A stretch of DNA of 64,000 nt from Pyropia yezoensis (GCA_009829735.1 CM020619.1:24267554-24331553), one strand, 5' to 3'. Numbered from the stretch's first letter, positions 32,233 through 44,356 are shown. Notes: generated by a model from the sequence alone, not told the origin. Program-made: numbers and translations.

Positions 32233-35200
32233 GTTGCGGCGCCCCTCCCCCGGCGGCGGGCTGGTCGGCGCCGGCGCCCAGCCGCCTGCCGGATGGCCCG
32301 ACGGGGAAAACGCGGGCCGCCGGTCGTCGGGGTCGCCGGCGCTACCATCGCTTGACGACCCGGGCGACGGTGGGGGACGGTGGATGACCACCGGTGTCGC
32401 CAGAATATGCACGTGGTGCGCCGGCGAGCCGGGGGTTGGCGGCTCGTCGGCGGTACCAGCCCCTGCCGCTGCCGCCGACGACGTCCGCAGCGCCGAACGC
32501 TGCGCGCCGGACGGGGACAAGGCGGAAAGGGTGGGCGCGGACGCCGACGCCGGCGGTAGGCCGGCGGCAGGCAGTGAGGGCGGGTCGGCAGCGGTGCCGG
32601 CGGGTGCGGGGGTGGCGTCCACTACGCCGAGTGGCACGGTCCAGTCAGCGTCCCCCCCCGCGGCGGGCATCGCCTCCCACGCGTCGTCGCTGGCCGTAAA
32701 GCCCGACAGCCAGCCCGTGGCGGCGCCCACCGGGGCGTCACCGTCGGCACCCGCCAGGCTGTTGGCGCCCGCAGGGGCGGTGGTGGCACCAAACCCGCCG
32801 TCGCCCAGGCCAGCGTCGCCCGCCCCCCCGCCAAGTAGCGGCGCCCCAAACGCCGCGGCAAACGCGTCCGCGTCACCCTCGACGAGCACGCGAGGGGTGG
32901 GGCCATCGGGCGCCGCGGGCGGGGTAAGGGTCGCCACAGGTGGGGAGTGGGCGCCAAATGGGCTCCACCCCCCCCCATCACCAGCGCGACTGCCGCCCCC
33001 GCTGTCCCCGCCGTCTCCACCGACCACGACGCCCCCGCCACTGCCGCCGCCACCCCATCCGGCGGGCTCCGCCGCAGCCGCTGTGCCTTCTGGCGACGGG
33101 GACAGACCCCACGGCCCCCCCCCGGTAACCGGCGGCGGCAGCGGCGGGTAGCTCCCGTCGCCCACGCTGCCCAGGGCGGGAACGGGCGGGGGGGACCAGG
33201 CCGCCGCCGGCAGGGTGCCGCCCCGCGGCGAGGCATCTGCCCATTGCGACGCAGCCGCCGAGACCTCCGCACCGGCCCCCGTCCGTGGGGGAGGCAGCGG
33301 GGGCACGGGCGGCGTCCGGGACGAGTCGCCCGACTTGGCAGCCGGCAGACGCGCCGCCGCGGCTCCCCCCGGGCTCAGCGCCAATGGCGAGTCGCGGCCG
33401 TCGCCCACAGCCCCAAACGGGTTCGGGGAGGGGATGGGCGAGGTGGCGCCGCCGCCGCCGGTGTAGGCAGGGGAAGAGGTCTCCCCTGCCGCCACCGCCG
33501 ATGTTGCGGGTGCGGGCGGAGGCACCCGAGGCGGTGGCGGCCCCGGGACAGCAGCAAGCGGGTCCCCGTCATCGGCGGCAGGGGCGACCGTCGTCGACGC
33601 TGACGCGGCGGCTGCGTCCAGGCTAGCAAACAGGCTCTCCGCGCCGGCGACTGCCGTGGCCGCCGCCGTCGCTGCGGCTGCGCCTGTGGGGTCCGCAGCG
33701 CCTGCGGCGGCGGCAGCATTCGGGATGCCCCCACCGTCCACGGGTGAAGGGGAAGGCAGCAGCCCCAACCCCCCGCCGTCGGGAGCCGCCTCAGCGACGC
33801 CACCCCTGAGCGGGGGGAAGAGGGCGGCGGCTGTGATGGCGGCGGTGCCCGGCGGAGGCGTCAAACCCCCGCCGCCTCCCGACTGGCCAATCGCGCGGAG
33901 CACACTCGGCGCCGCCGCCATCTCCGCCGATGCCCCCGCGCCGGCCGGGAGCGGGGGCGAGCTCGATGGCATGCGCGACGACCAGCCGCCACCCCCGCCA
34001 CTGCCGCTGCCACCGCCGACGTCGACGTCACCCACTCTCGACGGCGCCAGCAATGGCGGCCCGATAGGGGGGGGAAAGGGGTCCGCAGCGGCGGCGGCAG
34101 TGGTGCTCCCCGACCCAAAGTTGTCGCCGACGGGAAAGGCCCCGCCGCCCAACCCGTTGGGGCCATCCAGGCACGCAAACGGGGAGCCGTCGGTCGGTGC
34201 CAGGGCTGGCGGCGTTGTCACAGGCGGCGGCGGCGGCGGCGGCTCTGGGGCGGTCGCTGCCAAGGTTGCCGTTTCCTGCGTAGAGGACGCCCCCTTCCCC
34301 CCGCTGGCGGCGGCGGCGGCGGCGGCGGCGGCATCCCCCACGGGCTCGCTCGCCCCCCCCCCGCGGCGGCGGCCAAAGATCCCACCCGCCTCCCACCAGC
34401 GGAGGCCGCCGTCCTCACACCCCGTCGCGACCCCCCCCCCCCCTACCGCCACGGCCAGCACCGAGTCCCGGTGGCCCGCCCACACCTCGCACCGCGGCGA
34501 CGCCGCCGGGCCGTCTGCGCCGGCGCCCAGGTCCCACACCCGCACCGTCGCGTCGGTAGAGCCCGACACGGCCCACCCCCCCCCAGGGGCCCCCCCGTCC
34601 GCGTCCACCCCCCACACCCGGTACGCGTGGCCACGGCAGACGATCGCCGCGGCGTCTGGCGACCGCAGGTCCCACACCCGCACCGTCTTGTCGCCCGCGC
34701 AGCTGACCAGGAGGCCCCCCGCGCCGGCGCCACCCTCCCCGCCCCCCGCAAGCGCAACGCCGTGCACCCACCCGTCGTGGCCGGTCAGGGTGGCCACGCA
34801 CCCGCTGGCGCCGCCCCCGCCCCCACCCCCGGCAACCCCGCCGCCGCCGACGCGCACGTCCCACACCCGCACCGTCTTGTCCCGCCCCGCCGAGGCGAGC
34901 ACGTACGCGCCGCCGCCCGCGTGGCCCGCCGCGACAGCGCGGACCCACCCCTTGTGGCCGCCGTGCGCCGACACGGCGCCGCCGGTCGCGGCATCCCACA
35001 GCCGCAGGTGGCCGTCCTTGCCGCAGCTCACAACCGCGGGACCGCCGGGCACAGCGGCTACGCCCGTCAGCTCAGACCCGTCGTGCGCGTTGGCCACGCT
35101 CCACGACGGCCCGCCGCCGGCGCCACCACCACACCCCGGGACGGCCGCCAGACGGTGCAGCGACAGCGTCGCGGGCGTGCACCCCACCGCCAGTGTGTCG

Positions 35201-35463
35201 GGCCCGTAAAACGCAACGCCCACCGGTGCTCCCGGCGTGGACACCACCCCCACCGGCGCCGCAGCGTCGGCCGACGGCGGCGGGACACTGCCGCCGCCGT
35301 CCCTGCCGCCGCCACCGGCAGCGCCGCCCGGCGACGGCAGGGGCGGCGGGGTGTGAAGGGTGACGGCCCCGCCGCGGGCGCCGCTACCAGGGCGGGCGGC
35401 GGCAATGAGGTGCGCCGAAGGGGATAGGGCGACGCTGACCACCTTGCCAGCCGGGGGGTCCAT
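30040..35463 (-). CDS. Giant protein: WD40 propeller, disordered middle, heptad coiled coil
   Basis: A single uninterrupted frame of 1807 residues starts at ATG 35463 (MDPPAGKVVSVALSPSAHLI). Residues about 1-420 contain WD40 repeats with clear KDGHLRLWD, RDKTVRVWDVR, GDKTVRVWDLR and STDATVRVWDLG ends. Residues about 420-1270 are Gly/Pro/Ala-rich and probably disordered; a PAHHVHIL motif occurs twice (about 1010-1025 and 1130-1145). Residues about 1290-1750 form a long coiled coil of AERDAAVADRDAV-type heptads. A WD40 head on a long coil is typical of scaffolds at cilia, centrosomes, vesicles or autophagy sites, but I do not recognise the family and assign no function. It is divergent from HOP2. 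Confidence 0.8.
30380..31420 (-). repeat. Heptad-encoding repeat inside the coiled coil
   Basis: Degenerate 21- and 42-base units encode (A/V)xERDAAVADRD. The pattern is regular enough to have arisen by tandem duplication, though units have diverged more than the TPR array at 6.7-11.4 kb. Confidence 0.7.
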
Positions 35464-36391
35464 GGCAGGCAAGCAGGGGGGGTGGGGACAAGGGGGGTTG
35501 AGGGATGGGGTGTGAGGGCGGCGCGTGTGCGCGCGTGTGCACAGCGTGCCGCCCCCCCCGCGGTAGCGCGGTGTGATCCCCGGCTCCCCGCCCGCGGCCG
35601 GGTGGCGCAATCCAACTGATGGGGAAGGAGGGAGCGGGGGGAGGGGGATGGGGTGGCGGTGGCGGTGACCGGGCGGCGTGCTGTCCAGGCGCACCGGCCG
35701 CCGTGAGCAAGATGCTCGGGAGGCGGGTGCCTGTGGTGGCCGCGTGGCCGGGAGTCGCGGCAGCCGCGCCGCAACGGCCTAGGTAGGGCGGCGGCGGCGG
35801 CGGCGGCGGCGAAGGGGGTCACGGGCGCGCCGGTCGCGCCGGCGGCGGGGGGGTGGCGCCGGGCAGGGAGGGGACGGCCGGGGAAGGAGATGGTCGGGGG
35901 CCGGGGGAGCGGGGGGGGAGAGAGGGCCGGCGGGGCAGGCGATGGACGTGGGGAGGTCGGCGGGTCTCGGGGCAAAGGCCGCTGCTGTCGGTTGGGGGCT
36001 CGGCTGACACCCCACCTGACACTGGATCATCCATGCACAGGAGGGTCAAGTACCAAGTACTTTCCAGTGTTGGACGCCGGTGCCCCACGTCGTGGGATGC
36101 ACGTTGGTTTTGGCATGGACACGGACCCCGCCATCGAGTCGACTATGTACAGTACAATACAACCCGCTCGTGACCGGGTCGTGAACCACGAGGCGGCAAC
36201 GGCCACGAGTTTCCCGCTCAGCTTCAGCCGACTTGGCCGTTGACCTTGACCGTGTCGCTGCAGCCGCCGGCCCTCCCACGCTCGGCCTGACCTGCGACAG
36301 CCCCTCGTCGTGCTGTTGAGCGCCTTCTGCTGGGTCTCCCGCATCTACCTCCGAGTGTGGCCGCCGCTGAACCCCCCGCCGCGTGGGCGCC
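35464..36391. other. Divergent intergenic region, WD40-coil gene / HOP2
   Basis: This interval should hold the promoters of both flanking genes. A GTACAGTAC motif at 36147-36155 sits about 240 bases upstream of the HOP2 ATG in a locally AT-richer patch. No coding sequence is supported. Confidence 0.45.
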
Positions 36392-38192
36392 ATGCCCAAG
36401 CTGACGCCTCTCCAAGAGGAGCACCACGTTCTTGAATTCCTCACCCGCACCAACCGCCCCCAGTCGGTGACTAACATTGTCGATGCCCTGCAAGCGGTGC
36501 CCCTCAAAAAGGCGGCCGTCGACCGGGCGACCGCCGCGCTCGTCGCCCGCGGTGCGGTGACGCTCAAGGAGTATGGCAAGGCCAAGGTGTTTATCGCCAA
36601 CCAGGCGGCCATTGCGTTGCCGTCGGCAGAGGAGCAGGCGGAACTGGACCGCCGGCTGGGGGAGCTCGAAGAGGCCGCAACCTCCAGCGCCGCCGCCGTG
36701 GCCTCCGCCACCGCCTCCGTCGGCGACCTGTCCGCGACGCTGTCGGATGACGCGGCCGTCGCGCGCGCGGCCGCGGTGGCGGCGGAGCGGGCGGACCTGG
36801 AGGGACGGGTGCGCGCGTTTGGGGGGGGGGTCGTGCTGAGTGAGGACGCGCGGGCGGAGCTGGAGCGCGTCTATGCCCAGGCGATGGTGCGTCTGGAAGG
36901 CGGCCCAACGACCGTGTGAGGGCTGGGGGGGAGGAAAGGCTTCGGTCAGATGCGGGGCGTGGGTTGAGTAGCGGGGGGGGGTTGCGTGGCCGTTCCCTGC
37001 GCAGAGCCCCGGGACGGAGTGCCTTTGGGAGGGTTGGGTGTTGCGTGTGGGACCAGCCGCGAGGGGCGGCGGTGTGGCGCGCCCGCGGGCGCGCGTGTGG
37101 GGTTCGTGCGACGGCCCCGCGGTACCCAGCCCGTGGGGCGGCGTCCCTTTGTCCGGGGGGTGGGCACTGGGCTTGTGGGGGCTGGGTGGCTGCCACCGCC
37201 GTGATCGGCCGATACGCCAGAGGGGGCCGAGGCTGTCTGGTGGTGCGACCAGTGTGCTGACGGGCTGGTCGATGGGAGCACCCTTTTGCCGCGTCGCCGC
37301 CTGTGGTGGCCTCTACGGTGGTCTCTTATTTGCCGCTTCGCCTCCTGTGGTGGCCTCGACCGTGGTAACTACTTTTCTCTTGTTTTTCCTCCCTTCTTTT
37401 TGTGCGCTTCCCTCGCCCACACTGCCGCTGCTGCCCTCCCGCCCCGCCCCCCTTGGCGGCTGCCCTGACCATGTCGACGTACAGGACGCGTGGCGGCAGC
37501 GCAAGCGCGTTGTCACCGAGGCGGTGTCGCTCATGGCCGAGGGCGCTGGCAAGAAGCCTGCCGAGATGTACGAGAAGATTGGCATTGAGACGGACGAGGA
37601 AGCGGTACGTTGCTTGGAAGAGGGCCGGCAGGACAGCGGCGGGTGGGGTTGGGGGGGCGGGGGCGTACGCCAGCCGCTTCTCTCCTTGCGGCCGGGCGTG
37701 CCTGTGCGTGGGAACTGTGGAAGGGTTGGGGGGAGGATGGTGGGGTGGAGAGGGGTGGCGGCCGCGGTGGGAGCGGACGGCCGTCTGCCACCTGGATGAC
37801 GACTGTCAGGGCTGTGCTATTGCCAGCCGGCGGTGCCGGCGGCGTCGCCCATGGCGGCGATACCGCCTTCCTCCCCCCGGTCGCGTGCACCCGCCGCCGC
37901 CCGGCAGGTCGGGGTGCACACCGTCCGCCTGAGGTGGGTGGCCGCCGCGCCCCCTTGGGGTCGCCCGCCGGTGTACTGACCGCCATTCTCTACTGTGCGT
38001 GGGAAGGTTTGGTGGGTGGATCTCGGGGGGGGGGTGGGCTGGGACGGGCTGGGGTGTGGTTGCTTGTGGCGCCTGGGGGGGTTGCCGCCGCCGGGGGGGG
38101 TGCGTGGGGGGGTGCAGGGGGTGGACATCAAGGGCATGCCGCCGTGCCAAAAACCCGCCCGCGGTGGCCGCAAGCGCCGGCGCGGGACCTAG
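36392..38192 (+). CDS. HOP2: HOP2 homologous-pairing protein (TBPIP family)
   Basis: Three exons, 36392-36886, 37485-37604 and 38118-38192, all joined in phase 0, give 229 residues, close to the usual 217-226. Donors are ATG|GTGCGT and GCG|GTACGT; acceptors are GTACAG|GAC and GTGCAG|GGG. The N-terminus is the winged-helix domain (VLEFLTRTNRPQSVTNIVDA to YGKAKVFIANQ). A coiled coil follows, then DAWRQRKRVVTEAVSLMAEG and EKIGIETDEEAGVD, the conserved C-terminal signature. HOP2 acts with MND1 to stimulate DMC1/RAD51 strand invasion in meiosis, so the organism is expected to be sexual. The basic tail GGRKRRRGT resembles that of plant HOP2. Confidence 0.93.
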
Positions 38193-38655
38193 GGGGGGTG
38201 GAGTGATAGGCAGTGGCAGAGGTGGAGTGAGATAGGGAGTGAGGGGGGGTGGAAAGGTGGGGTGGGGGGGTTGGGCAAGAAAGGGAAGGTCCGGGTCGCT
38301 TTTGCTGCAAGCGAACGCTTTTTTCACCGTTCTTTTTTTTTGATCCGCTTCGCCGGCATCGACCACGAACTGCTTCCACCCGCGCAACCCCGGAGTCCCG
38401 CTCCACTCCGGCCCCCCTTCACCGCATCTTCGCTCCCCCGTCGACGTCGCCTTCCACCCACTACCCCGCTCCCGCCACCCCTCCTAGTCACCCTTTCCCC
38501 TCTCGCCCCGCCGCGGTCCCCTCGGCCGCGTCCTGCCCCCCTCTCCCGCTCCCATACCCTTCGTGCTGACGCCGGGCATCAACCTCCCCCGCCAAGCCCC
38601 CCTCCTGCTCGGTGTGGCCAACCCAACAGGGCGTTGCGCCGCCGCCGCTGCCGCC
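38193..38655. other. Intergenic between HOP2 and the zinc-finger gene
   Basis: A G-rich stretch after the HOP2 stop, then C-rich leader-like sequence before ATG 38656. No gene seen. Confidence 0.45.
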
Positions 38656-39583
38656 ATGGCACTGCCGCCAGCCTTTTCCGCGCCCCCCGCCGGGGTGGTC
38701 ATCTCCGCCGCCGCTGACGCCCGTCGCCCGTGTGGTGCCAGCGCGGCACGGCGGCCACGGGCAGTGACGGTGGCAGGGGGAGGGTCGCGCCCGCCGGCGG
38801 TGCGGGCGTCGTCGTTTGTGGGGGTACCGCGGGTGGTGGCGCCGGTGGCGGCCGCGCGGGGGCGCGGCCGGCCGGCCCCCCCCGCCGTCGTCACACGTTG
38901 GACGGCGGTGGCGGACGTGGGACCGTCGACCGAGGTCATTATTGGCTCTGTCGCTCTGTGCGTGCCGTTTGTGGTGGCGTCGGTGCTCTTTGGCGAGCGT
39001 ATTGTACGTGCCGCCCGCCTCCTGTTCGTCTGCTGTGGGGCCGTCTGCCGCTTCCTCCCCTCGATGGTGGGGGTGCGGCCCTGCCTTGCCCTCTGCTGGT
39101 TGGTTGCCCTGGCGGCCAGGCAGGTTGAGCTCGGCGTCCGCGCACATACCGCCGCGAGGGTGGCTCTCCTGGGCAGGAGATGCGGTCGGCCTTGCGTGAG
39201 GAAGGCTGGGGCATTTGCGCCGGGGGCGCCCTCAGTGGTTGTCGCTATCTTCCTTGCTTGATAGAGATTTTGCACCGTCGCTGACGCCGCCTGCGTGTCG
39301 CGTCGTTTTGCTGTGACTGTGGTTGTCGCTGTCATTCCGTGTACCACGCACGCGCTTGCACCACCGTGGTCTTCTCTTCACACGCCCTCCCCCTTTGCTT
39401 TCTTTCTGCACCCCCCCCCTCCCCCCCCCTGTGGCGCAGGTGCGGCAACGCCGGTGCCCGACGTGCGAGGGCTCGGGCCTTGTCCGCAAGGGCCGCTTCC
39501 TTCGCGGCTGCGGCACGTGCGGCGGCTTTCTGCCGTGGCAGTCGTGGCGCCAGTTTTTTGGCCTCCGCCCGCGCAAGGGGTGA
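38656..39583 (+). CDS. Membrane-anchored DnaJ-type zinc-finger protein, probably plastidial
   Basis: Exon 1 (38656-39003) and exon 2 (39440-39583) join in phase 0 with donor ATT|GTACGT and acceptor GCGCAG|GTG, giving 163 residues. The N-terminal 75 residues are Ala/Arg/Ser-rich and transit-peptide-like. A transmembrane helix follows (about EVIIGSVALCVPFVVASVLF). Exon 2 carries CPTCEGSG and CGTCGGFLPWQSWRQFF, one four-cysteine zinc site of the DnaJ cysteine-rich type. Plant plastids have several such J-domain-less proteins (BSD2, LQY1, PSA2 relatives) that act as thiol-dependent chaperones in photosystem or Rubisco assembly. The exact orthologue is unclear. The stop overlaps GTGAGT (39580-39585), so a further exon cannot be excluded. 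Confidence 0.78.
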
Positions 39584-40132
39584 GTTGCGCCTATGGGACG
39601 CGCGGGCGTGCGCTCGGAATGCGCGGGGATGGCGTCTGGGGAGCACGACGGGGGAGCCGTTGTTTGCTGTGCCGGCTGGCAGCCTGATGCACTCTCCACC
39701 GTGATGGGTTGGCATAGTGAGGTGCCCGACGTCCGCCTCTAGTATTATCTCTTTTCTTGCATGCTCCGCAAGGTATTGTATTTATTCCCTACCACCGTGT
39801 ACGCCTGTCAAGGACAGCGCCCGTTTCGTACACCCAGAACGGGGCTCGCCTTTCGCACCCAGGAAGGAGCACCCCCACGGCACCCTGCGCCGCTGGTCCA
39901 TCACGTCTGTGCACCGCCAGCGTCGCAAGGCAGCCGCCCTCGCTCATCGCACCCACCAGTCCGTGCCCACGAGGACAAACCTATAGGGCCGCGCACACAG
40001 AGCGGAAGAAAAACAAGGAAAAGATTCTGCCTCTACCCACACCCCACGCACCTGCACGCGCGCCGCCTCTCTCGCCCCCCCCCCCCCCCCCCGTCCGACC
40101 CGACAGGTAGGCATGGCACAGGTGAGAGGCGG
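39584..40132. other. Convergent intergenic region before the kinase 3' end
   Basis: Between the zinc-finger gene (+) and the NDR kinase (-), so it should hold the 3' ends of both. No gene seen. A 19-C run lies at about 40075-40092. Confidence 0.45.
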
Positions 40133-41851
40133 TCAAGCCCCCCCCCCGCCCGCCGGTGGCGGTGCATCAAACAGCCCCTTGCCCAGCGCGGACCGCGTTG
40201 CCGCCTTCTTGTCGTACCGCCGGTACGTGAAGCCGATGAACTCGCCGTTGCCCATGGCCGATGCACCGCCCTTGCCGTCGACGCCTGCCGTGCCAGCCGC
40301 CCCGTCACGCCCGCCCGCGGCGCCGCCCGCCGCCGCCCCCGCCCCAGCGGTCCCGCCACCAGCGCCGGCGCCTTCGAGGGACTCGACCTCGTCAAAGTAG
40401 CGCACGTCAGTGGGGCCTGACAGCTCTGGCACAAACGGCGGCTCGGTGGTGGCCAGGCGGTCCCACTCAATGCCCGCAAAGAATGGGTGGTCACGAAAGT
40501 CCTCAAGCCCCCGCTTGGAGCCCAGCCTGTACTCGGCATCGCAGAGAAGCGACGAGATGAGCGTCTTGGCTGCCCACGACACCTTGGCCTCGGCGGGGAA
40601 CCGGAGGGTATCCTGCCAGTTGAGGATCTTGCGGCACGTCTTGACCGCGTCTTCCGCATAAAATGGGGGGTATCCGACGAGCATCTCAAATAGAACCACT
40701 CCGAGGGACCAGTAGTCGCACTCTTTGTTGTAGCCTCGCTTGAGCAGCACCTCTGGGGCAATGTAGTCGGGTGTGCCAACAGTGCTGAACGCCTGCTTGC
40801 GCGCCGACCGCTTCCACGCGGCGGAGCGCTCGGCCATGGATTGGACGGGCACGCCGCCGGCAGCGCTGCCGGGCACAGGCGACCCAGACACCAGCGGCGG
40901 CACCGCCGCCGGGTCGGCCGCCGACGACATGGCAGTGGCGGCGGCCACGTCACCTGCAAAGCTCTTACACAGCCCAAAGTCCGACAGCTTGCAATGGCCT
41001 CGGGCGTCTATGAGGATGTTGTCTGGCTTGACGTCCCGGTGGATGAAACCGACCTTATGGATACTGTCAATGGCTACAATCATTTCGGCAACGTAGAAGC
41101 GGGACTCGTCCTCGGTGAGAGTGTCCCGCGCAATGAGGAGGGTCATCAAGTCCCCCCCCGCCAGGAACTCCATGACCAGGTACAACGATACAGCATCCTG
41201 GAACGCAAAGCACAGCTTGCACACGAAAGGGTGGTCGGCGGCCACGAGGACATGGCGCTCCGACCATGCATGGGTGACCTGCTCCTTGCGCAGCATGTCT
41301 GCCTTGCGGAGTTTCTTCATCGCAAAGTACTCGCCCGTGTCACGCTTGCGCACCAGCTTCACCTCCCCAAACGCGCCGCGACCAATAATGGCAAGCGTCT
41401 CAAAATCCGCATCGCTCATCGGCCGGCGGCGGTCGCGGAGAAAGGCGGTCTCTTTGCGGACGTGCTCCTTGCGTGCCGCGTCCTTTTCCGCCGGTGACAG
41501 GGTGGTGGCCTCGAGATGGCGCTCCAGGTCGGCCTGCCGGCGGGCCAGGTCCGCCCGCTCGTCCCGGAGCTTGATAAACTGAGACTCGATTTTCCGCTTG
41601 GCCACCTCAGCCCGGGACATGCGCGCGGGCGACAGCGCCGTGCCAGAGGAGGAGGGGGCGCCAGCCGCACCGCCGCCGCCACCGCCTCCGCCACCGCCAC
41701 CGCCGCCGCCGCCACCGCCGCCGCAGCCGCCGCCGTCAGGGCTGGCGCCCGGGGCGGCGGCGGCCGCCAAGCTGCCGCCGCCGTCGCCGCCATCGCTGCC
41801 AACCGCGGCAGGGCCGGCGGTGGGGTCCCCCGGTCGCGGGGCGTCGGCCAT
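40133..41851 (-). CDS. NDR/LATS-family AGC protein kinase
   Basis: A single exon of 572 residues with every NDR hallmark. Residues about 1-75 are a Gly-rich disordered head. Residues about 76-140 are the MOB-binding N-terminal domain (SQFIKLRDERADLARRQADL to ARKEHVRKETAFLR). The kinase domain starts near 150 with GRGAFGEV, MKKL lysine, HRDVKPDN and DFGL. The NDR-specific insert before subdomain VIII carries the basic AWKRSARKQ autoinhibitory sequence followed by AFSTVGTPDYIAPEV, where the Ser is the activation-loop site. The tail holds the hydrophobic motif EFIGFTYRRYD with its Thr target for an upstream Ste20/Hippo-type kinase. Function by family: control of cell shape, polarity and cytokinesis. 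A pyrimidine run ending TTTCAG just upstream of the ATG (about 41929-41950) may be the acceptor of a 5'-UTR intron. Confidence 0.95.
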   Translation of the reverse strand: MADAPRPGDPTAGPAAVGSDGGDGGGSLAAAAAPGASPDGGGCGGGGGGGGGGGGGGGGGGAAGAPSSSGTALSPARMSRAEVAKRKIESQFIKLRDERADLARRQADLERHLEATTLSPAEKDAARKEHVRKETAFLRDRRRPMSDADFETLAIIGRGAFGEVKLVRKRDTGEYFAMKKLRKADMLRKEQVTHAWSERHVLVAADHPFVCKLCFAFQDAVSLYLVMEFLAGGDLMTLLIARDTLTEDESRFYVAEMIVAIDSIHKVGFIHRDVKPDNILIDARGHCKLSDFGLCKSFAGDVAAATAMSSAADPAAVPPLVSGSPVPGSAAGGVPVQSMAERSAAWKRSARKQAFSTVGTPDYIAPEVLLKRGYNKECDYWSLGVVLFEMLVGYPPFYAEDAVKTCRKILNWQDTLRFPAEAKVSWAAKTLISSLLCDAEYRLGSKRGLEDFRDHPFFAGIEWDRLATTEPPFVPELSGPTDVRYFDEVESLEGAGAGGGTAGAGAAAGGAAGGRDGAAGTAGVDGKGGASAMGNGEFIGFTYRRYDKKAATRSALGKGLFDAPPPAGGGGA

Positions 41852-43772
41852 GGCGGCCGCCCCGCTGTGGCACCTCCCCCGCAGCGGGCGGGCGCGCCCC
41901 TCACACCAGCAGACGCGGGGCGGCTACTGAAACAAAAACAAAAACAAAACGACCGCCAACCCGCAGCAGCGGAAAGGGGTGGTAGAGGGGTCGTGGGGGG
42001 GAGCGCGCAGAGGGATTGATGGGGGAAACAGCGGGGAAGGGAAGCGCGCGCGACTGAGCAAAAGAGGCGCGGGAGAGAGGCACCACCGCACAGCGTGGGT
42101 GTCGACCGCGCAGGCGCGGAGGGCTGGGGCAGAGGGGGGGGGGGGGCGACCGCACCGCCGCGTGCGCGACACACCACCACCGCCAGCGACCAGCGGTGGG
42201 CGTCGGGCTGACCCAGGTGTCAACGCCCTCTTCCCCCCCGACCGCGCGGTGTGGCAACGTAGGCTGGGGGCCAGCAGCTTGAGCCGCCCTCCCCTGCGCG
42301 CGCCCGTCCACGCAGGGAAGGACGCGTCAGGCAGTCTCAGCACACCATTTCGGGGGAAGGATCCAGTAGACTTTCACACATATATAATAAAAACTTACAG
42401 ATAATGGGATTCCAATACCATGGAATAAAGCAGGCCAAATACTTCCAAAGTGTGCTCCTTTTCCGGCTCCTTCACTCCAAGGAAAGTGAAAAGAGTTGAC
42501 CCTAAGACTCTGGGCCAAGAGAGGAACCCCGACGACGGCAACGGCAGATCTAACGAAAGAGCTGTTTCGGTTAGGAGGCCAAGCGCGGCTGCTCGCTCAC
42601 TTCGCCTTCGTTCTTTGCTCGCACTGTTGAGACTTGGAGAGCCTGGACGACAAAGGCCGTGCCGAGCACGACGGCGTTTGACCAAACGGATCTCTCGCCG
42701 ATGAAAGCGGGAGAGTCAAATGATCCTCGTTTCTGGTTCGTGCATGCATATGATGTTGTACAGCCTGAAAAGCTCAAGTATACCGCTTTGCAAGGTTTCG
42801 TGTTTCAACTTTCTCATTGGCTGATTGTGAAATCGTGAGCATCATCAGCTGTGATGTCAAGTGGTTCGAGCTCTCTCATTGGGTATTTTGCCAGTGGACC
42901 ACCCAGAACCTGCAATCAGTCACTCAGATTTTGACTTGGTATCGGTCCAGATTCTCTCGTGTTTGAAGTTTGTACGCCCCCAAAAGTGGGGGCCCATTTG
43001 CACTGCCCGATCCAGTCTACAGAGGGAACAACACACCGCCACGATCCACGAGGTGGACGTTGCATATTGGCCGCGGGTGCCGCCTACGCTCCTCCACAGG
43101 CGCGTGTATCCGCGGCTAGGATCCCACGGAGGAATTACAAGACACACAGGCAGCGTCCGAGCCGTGCGAGGCGGGCACGCACCCGCGCCACGCTGGGTGA
43201 AAACGCCCCGCTGCACACACATGCGTGGCGTGTGGCCGGCGATTGGGTGGCCGTGCGCTTGGGACCACCCCCCCATTTAGCCGTTCCGTCCACGGAGTGG
43301 CAAGGTGCCAGTGCTGCTGGCGTGCAGAATGATGGCACTCGCCCCATCATGACGCCCACGCGAACGCGAGGGTGTGCGGCGTTGGGTCGCCCACCGCGCA
43401 CGGCGGGGGGGCACCCGCGCCTGTCAGTGGGGGGCGGGGGTGGGACAGCGTGTGCTCTGTCACGATTTGCGCGCGGCCCCACCGGGCGCACCGTGCGGCC
43501 ACACACGCTGTGTGCCCATGGCGCAGGACGCTATGCCAACACCAATGGCCGTGCGGCGCTGCCTCTGGGATTCGGTCGCGCCAGTACGCGAATGCCTGAA
43601 CTGGGCGGGACTTTCGTGGGGCGGCTCTTCCCTCACTGTCTTTTCTTGTTTTGCTCTCTTGGTGGCGGTCCCCCGTTTTTCCCCGTCGATGCCCGCCACC
43701 AGTGCCCCCGCCGCCGGTTGTCTGACGGGGTAGCAGCGGTGTACGGGCAGAGAGCCCTTCCGCCCCTCAAGG
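41852..43772. other. Divergent intergenic region, NDR kinase / glycosyltransferase
   Basis: About 42300-43050 is markedly AT-richer, with TATATAATAAAAA at about 42380 and ATTGG boxes (CCAAT reversed) near 42814 and 42877. These are reasonable promoter elements, but no transcription start can be placed. No protein similarity is seen in any frame. Confidence 0.45.
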
Positions 43773-44356
43773 ATGATGACGCCTCCCCGAGGTGCCATGG
43801 CGCTGTCGCGCCTCCGCAAGCGCATCCGCGCCTGGGGCGGCGGCAGCGGCCGCCCCGACCGCGGCAACGCCGTGGCGGTGGCCGTCGCCGCGTCAGCGGC
43901 GCTGCTGCTGGGCGTGGCCGTCACCGTCTGGGCGCTCGTCACCCTGACAGCCACTGGACCATGGGGGGAGCCGTCTCTTGCCGGGCGTAGAGGCCCTGCC
44001 CGGCTTGCAGAGCGGACGGCGACAAGGGCAGCGGCTGGGGTGGACCCCGCCGCTACTGCTGCCGCTGCACCTACCGCCAAACAGGTGGCGGCTGCCGAGG
44101 CGGCGGCACTGGCCGCGGTGCCTCGCCAGCGGCCGGCGGCGCCGCCCCCCGCGGCCCTCCTCTTTGTCGGCGCCGGCTCGGTTGGCCGGGCGGCGCGGGC
44201 CAAGGCGTCTGCCGCCGCCGCGGCGGTCGAGGCGGGCCGCGCTGCGGGCGACTGGGGCACCGGCGCGTACGCGGGGCGGGTGTTTGCCGCCCCCGCGGCG
44301 GCGGCGGCCCCGGCAGGGCTGGCGCAAGGCGGTGCCGCCTCGGCGCCAGGAGATGC

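Noticed and set aside
38563-38655. Upstream extension of the zinc-finger protein
   Set aside because: The extension opens with GTG rather than ATG. ATG 38656 already gives a transit-like N-terminus.
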